Shown one piece after another: positions 13,301 through 24,900 of a DNA stretch of 64,000 bases (its first letter is position 1; each line of letters begins with the position of its first letter). Source of the stretch: Mugil cephalus (Eukaryota; Chordata; Actinopteri; Mugiliformes; Mugilidae); assembly GCF_022458985.1 (NCBI RefSeq), contig NC_061781.1, positions 5,006,501 through 5,070,500 on the forward strand, given 5' to 3'. The position numbers were made by a program, and so were the translations under genes. The notes beneath the pieces are model-generated. The model ran no database searches, was not told where the DNA came from, and worked only from the letters and a program-made list of their open reading frames with translations.

Positions 13301-16032
13301 TGATTGCAACATTAACAAGAACACTAAGGCGTCCGACTGGATCTGTGCCACCACGAGCCGTCATGAAGAAATGAGACTAGGTGAGATGAGCTTTCAGAGT
13401 CAGTGTTTATGCTGCTGTTACAAAGTTATTATTAAGACGGTGAAGTGTAATCTGTAGAGTTCTCAGGTTGCGTTTTTAACGGAGAGTGGGGCGTGAAGTT
13501 AAACTGTCCTCCCTTGTCTGATGTGTCAGGCAAATCCCAGTGAAGTTTGGTCATTTCTAATTTCTATCTAAACCGTCAACTGTAAAAAGATGAACACTGA
13601 ACAGTTCCTCAACCGTGGCTCCACTCTCAGACCGTGCTGATCAGACTCTGGCTCCATAGTCGCAACATGACACCACACGTATCCCCGGGAAAATAGCGTC
13701 AGTTCAGCCAGTGCTGAGAAGTTGGGACATTGTCCATATTTATACGCAATCTACGATCTAAACACACTTGGATACATGATTAGGAATTATGAATGATTTA
13801 ATTGTCACATCTAACAAATGCAAGCAGTCACATTTATTGTTTTGGTCTTTTTCTGCCAGTCTCAGAATCCTGTGGGGTTTTATTCTCAAGTAAGAGATAG
13901 ATACTAATAAAGTATAATAAATAATCTGCCCTTCAGAGTTTCAAGTGTCTTTTATTATTTTGTCCACGAGACACAAGATATATATGACCAATGCATAGAT
14001 ATAAGAATAAGATGAAAAATGTATAATCCAATTTACATAAAATATATAGTAAATAAAACATTTAGCTAAAGTGTCTAGTGTTCAAATGTTCAAATGTGCG
14101 ATAGTCAGTGCGACATTTGTCTATAGTGCCATAATTCTGTGACACACGGTTCCGCCCCTGCACAATAATAAAGTTGTTACAGTCTTTGTTGTGTGGTCCA
14201 GAGAAGTAAGGTTTTACTAATGTGTGTGCTTGTGTCTCCCCAGGCCCTGTTGTTATAGGTGCGGTTGCTGTTCCTGTAATTGTTGTGGTGATCAGCATGT
14301 TTTGCCTCCACTACAGCGGATTCCTTTGTAAAGTGAAGGCAGTCCTTCCCAGAGACCTAATTGTAAGAAATCTGTCCAAGACGGTGAACCCCATGTTGCT
14401 CTGTGGTGTGTGTGCGTATGTGTGTGTGTGCACGCGAATGAATGGGTAGCTGCGTCATTGTGACTGTGAAGTGCTTTGAGTAACAATAGGTAGAAAACAC
14501 TTAGTTCCTCTTAGTACTCTTGCATGAACTCATTAATCTTTGGATTACTTCTTTTCATATCAGAATATGGTTTAGGGACAGTTTCTCAAATGAATCACTG
14601 CTAATCAATAACTGATATCTCAAAGTGGGGAAATGTACAGTGTTGTAGCAGCGGACGGATTGTAGGACAGTAGTACACAGGAGACAAAAAGACAAATAAA
14701 AAGTAAACGAGGACAAAAGATAAAAACAAAGACAATAGAAATTGTACATAAGATGGAAGAATAGATACTTTTACCATGTGGCACATCAAGACTTCAGGAT
14801 GTGGAAGTATAATATGTTACTGCACATGGTGTTGTGATTGTCCACGTATGAGTCCAGTGTGTGTGGTGTGTATTGGGAGAAAACAAGCTGTAATGTAACG
14901 AATACAACGCAGCTATTCCACCCACCTTCAAATCCTAACTAAAGTGTAAATGTGTATATTATTTACTTTAGTGTTGTGAGTCCTATTCAAAGGTCAGCTA
15001 ATCAGCACTTCATACCAAAGTTTGCCATCCTGTTCACCCTGTGTCAAATTACAAATAGGGAATTTAGTTTTCTGCTCCTAGATGGATAGATAGATGGGTA
15101 CTTTATTAATCCTGTGAAATTCAGTGTCCAGTAGCTTCATCATATAGAAACGGATGTGAACACTAATTCATATTTTGGTTAAGGCTTCAAACCACAGGTT
15201 TTTACACTTTTAATTTTATTTGTTTTAATTTTTATTCTTATCCCTGCGTCCTCTACTTCTCTAGACGGTTCTGAGCCATGGCTACGTCCTGACTCCAGAG
15301 AGGACATTCCCGGACCAGCTCTCCATCTGCTCAGAGATGGGAAAAAATAGAAAGCGCAATCCCGCAACTCTATCACCTGCCACACGGGAAACTAACTCAG
15401 AGGAGGAGGATGACGAGGACGAGGCAGAGGATGAGGATGAGGGACATGTCTACTTGGACAGAGTCGGGGAGCTTTCTCCAGATGAAATGTCCCGCCAAGG
15501 CTCTGGTAATACATCGGGGAACAGCGAGATGGCTCCATCACGTTCGGATGGGAGTTTCAGAGAGAAACTGTCAGCCAAGTTGAAGACGCTGTATGTAGAG
15601 CCTCCTCAAGACGAGGTCAAAGCTGAAAAAGCAGAGGTGTCCCTCACGCATAAGGGGGACAAAGCAGGTGTCCAGAGACAAGTCACAGATGAGGTGAAGG
15701 AAATTGAGGAGGAGGAGGAGGAGGAGGAGGAGATGACGACGACGACGACGACAACGATGAACGTCTCTGGTGATGTCAATCTGTTCTCTGTCATCCTGGG
15801 TGCACTGGCTACATGTGAGGAAGAGGAGCAGGAAGAGGAAGAGGAAGAGGAATCGGAGCAGAATACAGACGACTCTCTACCAGACCTTTTGACACTGTCC
15901 AGTCAGGAACATGAACTCGCCCCAGACTGGAGCTCAGACTCGAGCCACACAGACTCACAAACTGAATTGTATAATAATCAGACAGGAGGACTGATTCAAC
16001 CCGCACATAAAGGCTACTATGGCTTGAGATGA
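4383..16032 (+). CDS. crfb1/crfb2: IFNAR2-type class II cytokine receptor (CRFB1/CRFB2 type), copy A
   Basis: Seven exons splice in frame: 4383-4428, 4682-4811, 12232-12392, 12484-12656, 13221-13380, 14244-14362, 15265-16032, giving 518 aa. Exon 1 encodes a hydrophobic leader. Residues 16-112 form D1, with NVSVNSHNFRHILRWDPGPG as the classic first-strand signature. Residues 113-223 form D2, with VEYCVQVEIDC and SDWIC. A transmembrane helix lies at about 224-248. The tail of about 255 residues is very acidic (polyglutamate runs), with tyrosines in YVLTP, YLDRV, YVEPP and YNNQ contexts. By family knowledge this is a long, signalling type I interferon receptor chain that pairs with CRFB5 and uses JAK-STAT. 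D1 has only one cysteine. Intron 2 is 7.4 kb and repeat-filled. Whether it is crfb1 or crfb2 cannot be decided without orthologues. Confidence 0.88.
6430..6565 (-). repeat. Possible degenerate SINE
   Basis: Read on the minus strand, this stretch has the pyrimidine-rich tail layout of fish tRNA-derived SINEs (TTCCCCTCTTCTCTCTATCC followed by CTCTCACTTCCTGT). The B-box region is too decayed to be sure. Confidence 0.25.
6695..7117 (+). repeat. AT-rich segmental repeat, copy 1
   Basis: This stretch aligns collinearly with 8634-9043. Shared blocks include ATTCCTAATTTGGTATTTTG, a run of AATAATGGTAGT, and GCCAGTTGATACATTTTATA. Copies differ by substitutions and by an expanded AAT microsatellite in copy 2. 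It could be an old local duplication or two insertions of one unclassified element. Confidence 0.7.
8634..9043 (+). repeat. AT-rich segmental repeat, copy 2
   Basis: This is the partner of 6695-7117, in the same orientation about 1.94 kb downstream inside the same intron. It carries an AAT/AATAAT microsatellite expansion near 8727-8772 that is absent from copy 1. Confidence 0.7.
9541..11700. mobile_element. Possible Harbinger-like DNA transposon debris
   Basis: The left part (9600-9790) contains repeated ATCCTGGAT and AGGATAA motifs and TTGCACAA blocks. The right part (11600-11690) contains related CTTATCC, TTATCCTGG and GATTAATCC motifs in the opposite sense. Such blocks are typical of the ends of fish PIF/Harbinger elements. 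No transposase is readable between them, and a second MITE-like block (GGCCTCATTCACTAATATG, near 10895) may be nested inside. Boundaries are approximate. Confidence 0.3.
11775..12121 (+). repeat. Dispersed repeat upstream of exon 3, family member 1
   Basis: Parts of this block recur at 34215-34412 (the CATTTCCTTGT and GGAGGTAGAGCAGAGCGTAG portion) and at 13612-13745 (the ACTCTGGCTCCAAAGTC and ATCCCTGGGAAAATGGC portion). It ends with three tandem copies of a 14-bp unit containing GACGGGTCCATA (12085-12118). The family looks like a common fish interspersed repeat, but its class is unknown to me. Confidence 0.6.
13612..13745 (+). repeat. Dispersed repeat, family member 2 (3' part)
   Basis: This matches the distal half of the 11775-12121 repeat: ACTCTGGCTCCATAGTCGCA, then TATCCCCGGGAAAATAGCGTC, then a GTCCATA block. 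It lies in intron 5 of receptor A. Confidence 0.55.
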
Positions 16033-16619
16033 GGATGGAAGAGACTGAGGAGCACACAGGTCTTTGGAGCAAAAACTTGTGTTGCTTTGATGTGTTACTG
16101 TATGTACAGTGTATGAATGTGTTCAGTGTATTTCTTCCCAGCAGCTGCATTGGTTTGGTAAAATCTCTCATCAGCTATAGTGTACTTTTGACACCCATTA
16201 CACATTCCTGAAAAACTGAAGAGAAATATTACAGACTGTTGGGCTTGTTATGTGAAAAATTAATATGATACCTCAAAAAAGAAAAGTTGTATTTACATAT
16301 AAATATTGACTATAGGTTCTGTGAGAGCTAGTGGTTAATAACCTCAACATCCTTTTTTACATTATATTTCTATATAGAAGGAAAATAAGAAGTGTAATGG
16401 TAATAATGACTGCATCTATACTGTCGTAGTAAGGAGCACATTGTGTTACCTACCGACATGTGCTAGGCTCCTCAGCGGGTCACGATAGAGTCCCAGAAAT
16501 CCGTCACACCAGCACAGGACTGACCTCAGCAACTGAGATAGAGACTGACTGGACACAATAACTGTTGCACAGGTTCTTCATAGGAAACTTGCTCATGTTA
16601 AATTTCAACTAGATTTTGC

Positions 16620-16745
16620 CCCAGAGGCATGTGGGAGGAAGAAGTTGCCATTTTACTTGACACTTTATTTGGTGGACATCAAACACTTCACCACGAACAC
16701 ATCATCCCCACCGTGAAGCATGGTGGACAGATATTTAATCAAGCT
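16620..16745 (+). mobile_element. Tc1-type transposase fragment
   Basis: One frame reads HHEHIIPTVKHGG, matching the conserved Tc1 transposase stretch around IPTVKHGGG. Only this short piece is recognisable, and it lies in the 3' flank or UTR of receptor A. Confidence 0.55.
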
Positions 16746-16763
16746 TGTAGTGTAATAATAATC

Positions 16764-16779
16764 CCAATAAATAAAAAAT
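16764..16779 (+). terminator. Candidate poly(A) signals of receptor A
   Basis: Overlapping AATAAA hexamers occur about 730 bases after the stop codon. No closer AATAAA was found. Confidence 0.35.
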
Positions 16780-18913
16780 AAAACAGATTCGGATTCCACT
16801 GTGTGTTAATGGATTTTCCACGACCTCCTCTTATCCTATCATGAGATTGTTTGTTATATTTAATTTGCTTGCGTGTGGTTGTCAATGCTGAGAGGGAGCA
16901 ATGACGGTGGAAAGCGAACAAAGAAATTCTACAGGAGCAGGAGGAACCTGGTATGAAAATGACCTCAAGTACAACACGGAGTCATGTCATTTGCATGTCA
17001 TAAGTTCTCAGGTGACACCGCTGTTGTGGGGTGTGTCTGTTTGTCTGCCTGTTTTCAATTAAGTGCGCCCTAAATGTAAACACTCCTATGGCAACCCTAC
17101 CAAACCAGGCTTTCTAAACAAACCCTATTGGTGTGCTCATCAATAGACAGGTCTCTGTTTTTTAAAGAGCGGTTCAGTAATGTTATTATTAGTCAAACAG
17201 TTATTCAGTGATGATAGTTTCTTATTTTTACATCAGGAATTTATGCAACAATTTCAGATACCAGTTACTCTACCGGTTTTTATCAAATTTGGATTTGGAG
17301 ATTATGATATGAATTGTATGTTTTGTGTGTCCCCTTTTGGAAATGTGTTCACACGATGTAAATTCTGGCAATACATATCTAATTTCATAGTGGAAAATAT
17401 GTTGTGTGACTTTGCACTTTGATTGGAAAATGTCATTTTTAGTTTTGTTGACATTCAAGTCTCCTTAAGAAATTATTATTTTATTATTTATTTGATTGCA
17501 CTACTTGCTAAATTCTATATTCACAAATGTAAATTCTCCAGAACCAATCCGAAGTTTTCAGAAAGGAAACCTTCTCCACTGGACGCTTATGTCATTTCAC
17601 TTTGATGTGTATCCCTTGAATTTTGTAGTTTCCTATTGATGTAACTTTGTAAGTATATATGTACATTGTTAATAAAACTGTTTCATAATGATACTAATAA
17701 TAAAGTAAAATGCGGAACAAAAAAGGTTTGCCTCCATGTTTCGGCATTTGCGGCATTTCTTACACTAAGTCACATGACTTCCCATCAAATCCAAGACTTC
17801 CCAACCTCGTTGCTGCCTTCACGACTGCTCGTAATTACTACAGCTGCGACCTGACTGCAGGCAGGCTGTTTATTTTATTAAAAATAAAACACTGCTGTGT
17901 GTTTGGTTTCAATGCATATAACACGTGTTTAATATTTTCTTTCACTGTGTACAAAAACAAATTTCTGATGAACACAAGTATGATTTTTCCCCCCTCTACG
18001 TGTCGGCAAATCTCTGGCAGCCTAGTCGAGAATCCTTTAAGTAATGCTATTTTGTCGTTTTTCTTAAATACCCATTCGTTAGAGGAACACAAATATGCGA
18101 AAACTATTAGGTCAAACCATTCAAACAGACAATTTAAGCACGGTCAATTAGGAAATACAACTTTACTGTAGGTCCTTAAAGGTAGCGTGAGCGGTTCGGT
18201 GTGTTCTTATTATACAGTCTGCGTAGCGCATCGGTCGGCTGTTAGTAGCGGCTCTCAAACTCCAGTAGCAGCGGGTGAAGGGAAGCTCATGGACTCACAT
18301 TTTGCATCAGGTACCAGGTGTTTTATACGGGTTTACCATTGTTACATGTTACAAACGGGTTGTAGCGCTTGATTTACTTAGTAGTAGACATGCTGTGAAG
18401 TTAGCTAGCTGGCTAACTGTACATACATACATTTCCGGCGAGTGGGCGTGTTGTGAAAAAACACGAATATTTATTGTTTCTGGGCAAAGTAACGTTCCGT
18501 AGTGATACATATTTACCACTATATACACCACATATGTTTTTTTATGTGTTTTTTTTTTTACATTAGTTTTTACATTAGTACATTATTTATTTATTTTCAT
18601 AAAACCGTCGAACTCAGTGTTGAGATGTCGCTTACAACTTAACTTACTTCCAGGAATCTCCCTTTTAAAGCTAACGATTATTAATTATTCTTCATGAGTT
18701 GGTTTTATACCCAATTGGCTTTCTTTTGAAGCCAGTTAACATTTACTGTTTGATTTGAAACATGTTAGTGAAACAAGTCACAGCGTGTGCTCCGACCGAA
18801 ACTAAACGTCTCAACGTTACCTGTGCCTTCGCAGTGTCGTTTGTGTTCGTGAGGAAAGTGAAAGCGGCTCCAGGGTCCAGACCGTCGTAGGACCCCATCA
18901 TGGTCAGTCCGTC

Positions 18914-21900
18914 ATGACGGCCCTCATTTGGATGCTCACATGGCTGCCGCTGGCCCATCCAGGTGAGAGCACATTCATGTGTTGTTAAATGTTAGGGTGA
19001 GATGTCCTCCCTCTTTTTTTTTATTGTATGTATGCATGTGTGTGTTCCTCTGCAGGTGTCATAGAGCTTTAGAGTCTTTCATTTTCATTTTCTTGGTCAC
19101 CTCTCAATGCCATAAAAACTGCAATACCAGCATATCAATTAAACCAAACACGCTGCAGTTCAAAATGTTTAACTCTCAAGCCTCTAATCTTGTTGAAGTG
19201 TTGTTACGTCTGCGGGACTCTTTCTGTCAGGCTGATTTTCACGCTCTCGCGAACAGTCCATCCTAGTGAGGAGTGTTTAAGTTTCACATACTTCTCGTGA
19301 TGTGTAATGACGCCGGATCGTATCGATTATGTCGAGGAGCTTCTTCATTCATAGCAAATGTCAAGTGTTTTGCAACTACACAGCACAATTGTCAGGAACC
19401 AAAGTATTTGACTCTAGAAATCTTCCTGGTGGCGATACTTACATTGGCATGACATCAGAAAGCCTGCGTTCTCTATTCCAGAAATGGGCCGGTCATCCAA
19501 CACCACAAACTCCGTAACCCTCCCTAGCTTTATTAACTTTTCTCTTTTTTAAATGTAGTTTCCACTGTTTGTTGTTGTTTCGGTGAAGTCTTTGAGGTGA
19601 GGTAGGACGGGACCACCAAGTGCACCCGCATGATCGGGTGCAACCGTGCCAGTCAGTCGGGCGTCACACGTCACACAGAGATGAGGCGTCGTGCAGACTG
19701 ATGGCTTGTGGCAGGAAAGATTTCGACAAACAGCAAAGTTATCTGATCCTTTCAGAGAAGGTGCTTCGTTGTCTTTCTGCTGTGCGGTGGAGGTGGTGAT
19801 CAGGGTCGCGCTTGATTCGTAGCAGTTTGTTCCGTGTCCTCCAAAAAGCCTGCAGCCAGTGACAGAGTCAGCCTTCCTGACCAGCCACAGCAGAACGCTC
19901 AAAGATTTTCGACATCAGAACATAACAGTGGTTGTGTTGTACAAAATAACAGTCAGACAGAACTCACTGTGCTCGACCCCGTGCTGTTGCTTCCGTCTTG
20001 TTAATGTGGTACTTGAATCTACTCTTTTGAGGTGCTTGTGCACGCTGCTGTGGTATGCAGTCTCATATTACAAAGCGCGGTCCTTTTTGGGGGGTATAAA
20101 ATCATGTCTTTTTCACCGCCAGATATGTTTGGAGAACGTGAGCATTATGTACTTGTGGTCATTTATTACATTGCAGCCCCACATACACAATTTCATGTGT
20201 AAAATGACTTGCTTTTACCTTTGGTTAATCATTTTTCCTTTCTGTATTCCAGCTTTGCTTGAGCTCCCAGCGCCTGTCAATGTTAATTGGACCCTAAGCG
20301 ACTTCAGCTATATGCTGACATGGGAGCGTGGGCCAGCAACACCAACAGATGTGTACTACAGTGTCACTGCTGCAACAACAAGGTGCGGTTTCATCTGGGT
20401 GTGTGTTCGTCTTAAAAGTTGTTCTCAAGGTGCCAGGTGTACCCAATGCTCAATGTTCGTACCGTATTCCACATTCTTACTCTCTTTTTTAGTTTTTTGT
20501 TATTGTCAGACACAACAAACTGGGGACAACCCTGTCAAGCCTCGGCTACCATGCATGTATTAAATCAGATAAAATAATCAGTTAAAATAATTAAAGAAAC
20601 TGACTCAAGTACAAAACAGTAATCACTGTTTTCAATTCACATTAAATGGCACAGCCCTACGTAGGAATAGTTTGAAGATTAACCTGTAGTAGACAAAAGT
20701 AACTGTGTCTTAAGGTGGAGCTATGGAAAGTTTTACGACAGCAAAGATTAGAGAGATTACCTCCAACCTCCACAAACCTGACGTTACTGCCCAGATGAGC
20801 ACGGTTTGACTGAGCAATGGTTCGTCGACACTGAGATTTCCGCAGGAATGTGGAACAATACTACAACTTAAAAATGTACATGTTGTCAGTCAATAGCTTT
20901 ATTGTTTTGGAGAGTGAAAACAGCTGCTGAGAAAGTTAGATATTGTCTGACAGGACGAATGTGTTGTTAAATTTCATAGAGATGTGCACAATATGGAACT
21001 TTTCCCAAAATAAACAAAACAATCTGGAACAAACTTTCATCCCACCCTTTTCCTCCCTGTATTAGTCAAGGTTTTTTTTTTTTTTTTTTTTCGAATCTTA
21101 AAAATGAACTGAAATCAAAACCCAACTGAAAGACTAAATAATTAATAAAATCTAATAAAAATGTACAGTATATATTTTGTCATTAATTAACACACATTCT
21201 GTCTCGGGACACAGGAAAAAATATCGCATCGAAAGTTGCTCCAAAACTTTATATTGTGTTAGCGTGAAGACAGACGTCAGTGTCTAAATTAAAGCGTGAT
21301 GGAGAAAGGACCGACTGTGCAGGGTACAAGGTTTTTGCATTTTTCCATAGCTGTATGTAGGTCCACACAGAGCACGCATTTCCTGCTCATGTTTCTAAAT
21401 AAATCAATGTAAATGTTCTGTTCACTTTCATACAGTGCAGTGAGAACTCAACTCCAGTTGTTTATCTCTTATTTGACCCTCCAGGGACTCCTCCCTGGCG
21501 CCAGTAGTTGGCTGTGAGCGTGTCCTGCAGCCACTTGTTTGCAACATGACGAAGGTGTTCAAAGATCCCACGAGCGAGTACATCATCAAGGTGGAAGGTC
21601 ACCTGGAAGGACAAACCTCAAAACCTGCCCTCATTGAAGGTTTTAGACCTTTGAGTAAGTGACAGCGTAGTGGAAATAATAGAACTTCAATGGAAGAGAG
21701 ATAATTGAGATGATCTTTAAAGTGACGTGTGAATTTCTGCTGTAAACGAAAAAAACTGTTTCTCTCATGGACTGATTTTCCGTTGAGGGCCGGTTATGTT
21801 ACACAGCTGTTGCATCCAGAAGAAACCTGAAGGAGGTGTAACAATTTATGTCGTTCTTAGATGACCTATGTTACAGTTTCTTATTATGCATCAGTGAGGC

Positions 21901-24900
21901 AGAACGTCGTGACCAAATATGTTGCGCGTCAAATCCTATGTACACACACCGATCAGACAATAACATTATGACCACTGACATCTTGTGACAGTTCAGTGCT
22001 CTTTTGGACCTGGTATCCACGTGGATCTTACTTAGACATGTAGCACCCACCTAGACCAGACCAGGCGCCCCCACCCCATAGCAATGGCACTTGACACTTG
22101 ATGGCAGCAGCCGTCCCCCAGCAGGATGCAGCCTGACACATGCACGCCTCCAAACTCATTAGATCCCAAACTGATCAAGTATCTGTAGGATAAACCACAC
22201 AGGCCCCTCCCCTCAACTCATAGGACACAAAGGCCCCCACTAACACCCTCAGAAGACCCATGTCTCTGATGAGTCAGAGAGTGTTGGAGGCACAATGGAG
22301 ACCTACACAATGTTAGAAAGGTGGTCATAATGTTAAGTCGGGTCTGTGTATGTGCAGGGGTTTATGTGACTTGATAGAAACTCTCTGTATGTGACTACTA
22401 TTCCTCCTGTGTGTCCCAGACCTCCTGAGCGTGCCACAGATAAACGTCTCAGTCTGCAACAAAACAAGCATTCGTGTGGACCTTGAGCCTCCCCCGGGCC
22501 ACCCCCGGGACATCTACGACATTCTTCAATACCGACTCCAGATCAAAAGTAAAGACAAACCGGTACTGTGTAAACATAATACTCCTTCATTCATTTCTGC
22601 CGACACGGTTGACTAGTTTGAAGTAAAGTTTGAATTGCTTTGGCTTTAGTGTAGAACTGATTACAAATGGTACCTCATCTATGGTATATATTACCACATC
22701 TGACTCAAACCTAGTTTCTATTTAGGGGAGTAGTGCGTGTTATATTTTTCTAACACTTGTCTTTGTGTTTTTTGTGCAGTTCCACAAGGACATCCAGTCT
22801 CTGGATAGTGTGATCTGGGAAGTTCCTGTACCTGGCAGAAAATATTGTGTATCCGTTTGCTTCAAAGACAGCTTTGAGAACAAGAGTTCCAATTTTAGCC
22901 AACCTAAGTGTGTTTTCATCCCTGCCTTATACACTCCAGGTACAGTTTGCATGTTTGCTATGTTTTGGGTTTCTCTTTCTGTTTTTCCTTTCATCCCTCA
23001 AACTTTCTACACCCACGGATCAGTCAGTAGCTCTGACTGATCAAGACTTCCTGAGGGAATTTTCAAGTGCTTCAAAAAGCAGGAGGATATAATAGACTTT
23101 TAAGGAGCCCAACCACAAACTACGTAGCACCAAGTTGAAGTCCACCAAGTTCTTGAAGTCCTTCCTACATAAAAATTGCTACTAAGTCCTTTCAAAATGT
23201 TCAAAATGACGTCACACACAAAAACAGAGTAGAAAGTAACGCTTTGCAATAACAACAAAATCTATGTTCTTGACCTGAAGACATGCAGTATTGTCACATG
23301 GTGTTGTCTACATGGTAACTGAAGCACGATCACGGACTAATGTCGGCTGTGGCCAGTGACACTTCTGGCATGTGGCTCTTGCTCAACAAAAAACAAAAAG
23401 GAACATACTCTATAATAACAGCACCAATGTCAACTCATACAACGCAACAGAAGTGAACATAAAAACATGAGCTTATGTGCAGCGTAATATGCAGCATTTT
23501 CTCCAAAGCCTTTTCCATGTAGAGCAGCTAAAGAGCTGATTACTCTAGACACTGAAATTCACCAACCAATTGTTCAAGTGCAGCCTGCTTCTCTGTTTCC
23601 ACATGAGCTTTGGTGAAGTTGTTAAGAGGATTTAAGAAGATCAGTTGATCAGTTCAGTTGTGTTTTTTTTCCTTAAAAACAAACGATAAGGACACAGTGA
23701 AGACTCCCAGGTACTGATCAACTATCAGACTCCGAACTCTGGAACAATATCAAAGCTGCCCGGAGTTTGGACCATTTTAAGTCACTGTTGAAAACCCACA
23801 TGCCTCTCTCAGGCATCAGGGTCACTCTTTAATCAGATTCTTTCAGTAAACATTACAGCGTGTGGATGTATTCCACATAAATCGATGTATTTATGTAGTT
23901 GCAGCTCTAGTGTGCACAAGTGGTATCTGATCAACAACCCTGCTCACATCTTTAATAACTGGCAGATATATTCTCACTCAGAGAAGCCTGTCACATACTC
24001 CCTGCTGATGTACAACACACACTCCATTTTCTGTTATCATCACCACGAGGCCTGTGTGCCACAGCTCACATATGTGTTGTTTGGCACGTTGTTGGCTGGT
24101 TATGAATTACTCAGCTGTTATATCCAGCAATTGTTTTTATTCCAGTGTCACGTTCTCAATTATTTCGGCTTTATCTCCACAATCCTGAGTTTGAAACAAA
24201 ACGTGCTGAGAGCTGCACAGAGGATTGTGAGAGGCAGCCTGCCCACCACCACCACCACCACCACACACATTTATATAACCAGATGCAGGAAAAAGGCCTC
24301 TAGCACCAAAGAGGACCCCACCCAGCCTGCACACACACACGCTGTTTGCCCCCCTCCCTTCAGGCCGGAAGTGGAGGAGCATCCGGAGCAGAACCACCAG
24401 ACTCAGTAACAGCTTCTACCCACAAGTGGTTAGACTGTTAAGCTCTGATGGCCCCTTCAAACACACATACAGACACACACACACGCACACACCTGCTGCC
24501 CCCCACACCAGAAAATAAGCTATATATTTACTCTTAACCTAAATTGGTTATTCATTGTAAATACTGTTTCTACTTTGTACTGTTTTTATACTTTATGTTG
24601 TCATTTAAATGTCGTGTTGGCTGAACTGGGCTTCTGTGCTTAATTGTACATGTACATGTTGTGGAACGAAATTAAGCACAGAAGCCCCACAACATGTACA
24701 TAGTACATAGTACATAGTACATAGTACATGTAGTTCTACACAGTACATGTTGTCGGAATGACAGTGAAATTTCCTTGGATCCTTGGATCCTTGTCGGCTG
24801 TGGTGATGATAAAGGAAGTGTGTCTATATGTGTGTGCTAACAGTGCGTCCTTTTTGCAGACCCCGTCATCTCGGCCGTGTTGTGCGTGTTGCTGGTAGTC

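Larger units (their letters stand above)
16033..18913. other. Receptor A 3' flank and intergenic region
   Basis: This stretch contains a Tc1 fragment near 16620-16745 and a cluster of AATAAA-type signals at 16764-16779, the first good poly(A) signals after the stop. AT-rich DNA follows. No gene was seen. The stretch before 18914 is the likely promoter of receptor B. Confidence 0.5.

Noticed and set aside
15606-16171. Minus-strand frames opposite the receptor A tail
   Set aside because: They lie opposite an acidic repeat-coded exon and show no independent family feature.
19859-20563. Single 234-codon plus-strand ORF
   Set aside because: Only its middle (20253-20382) is a real D1 exon; the rest is read-through of flanking introns.
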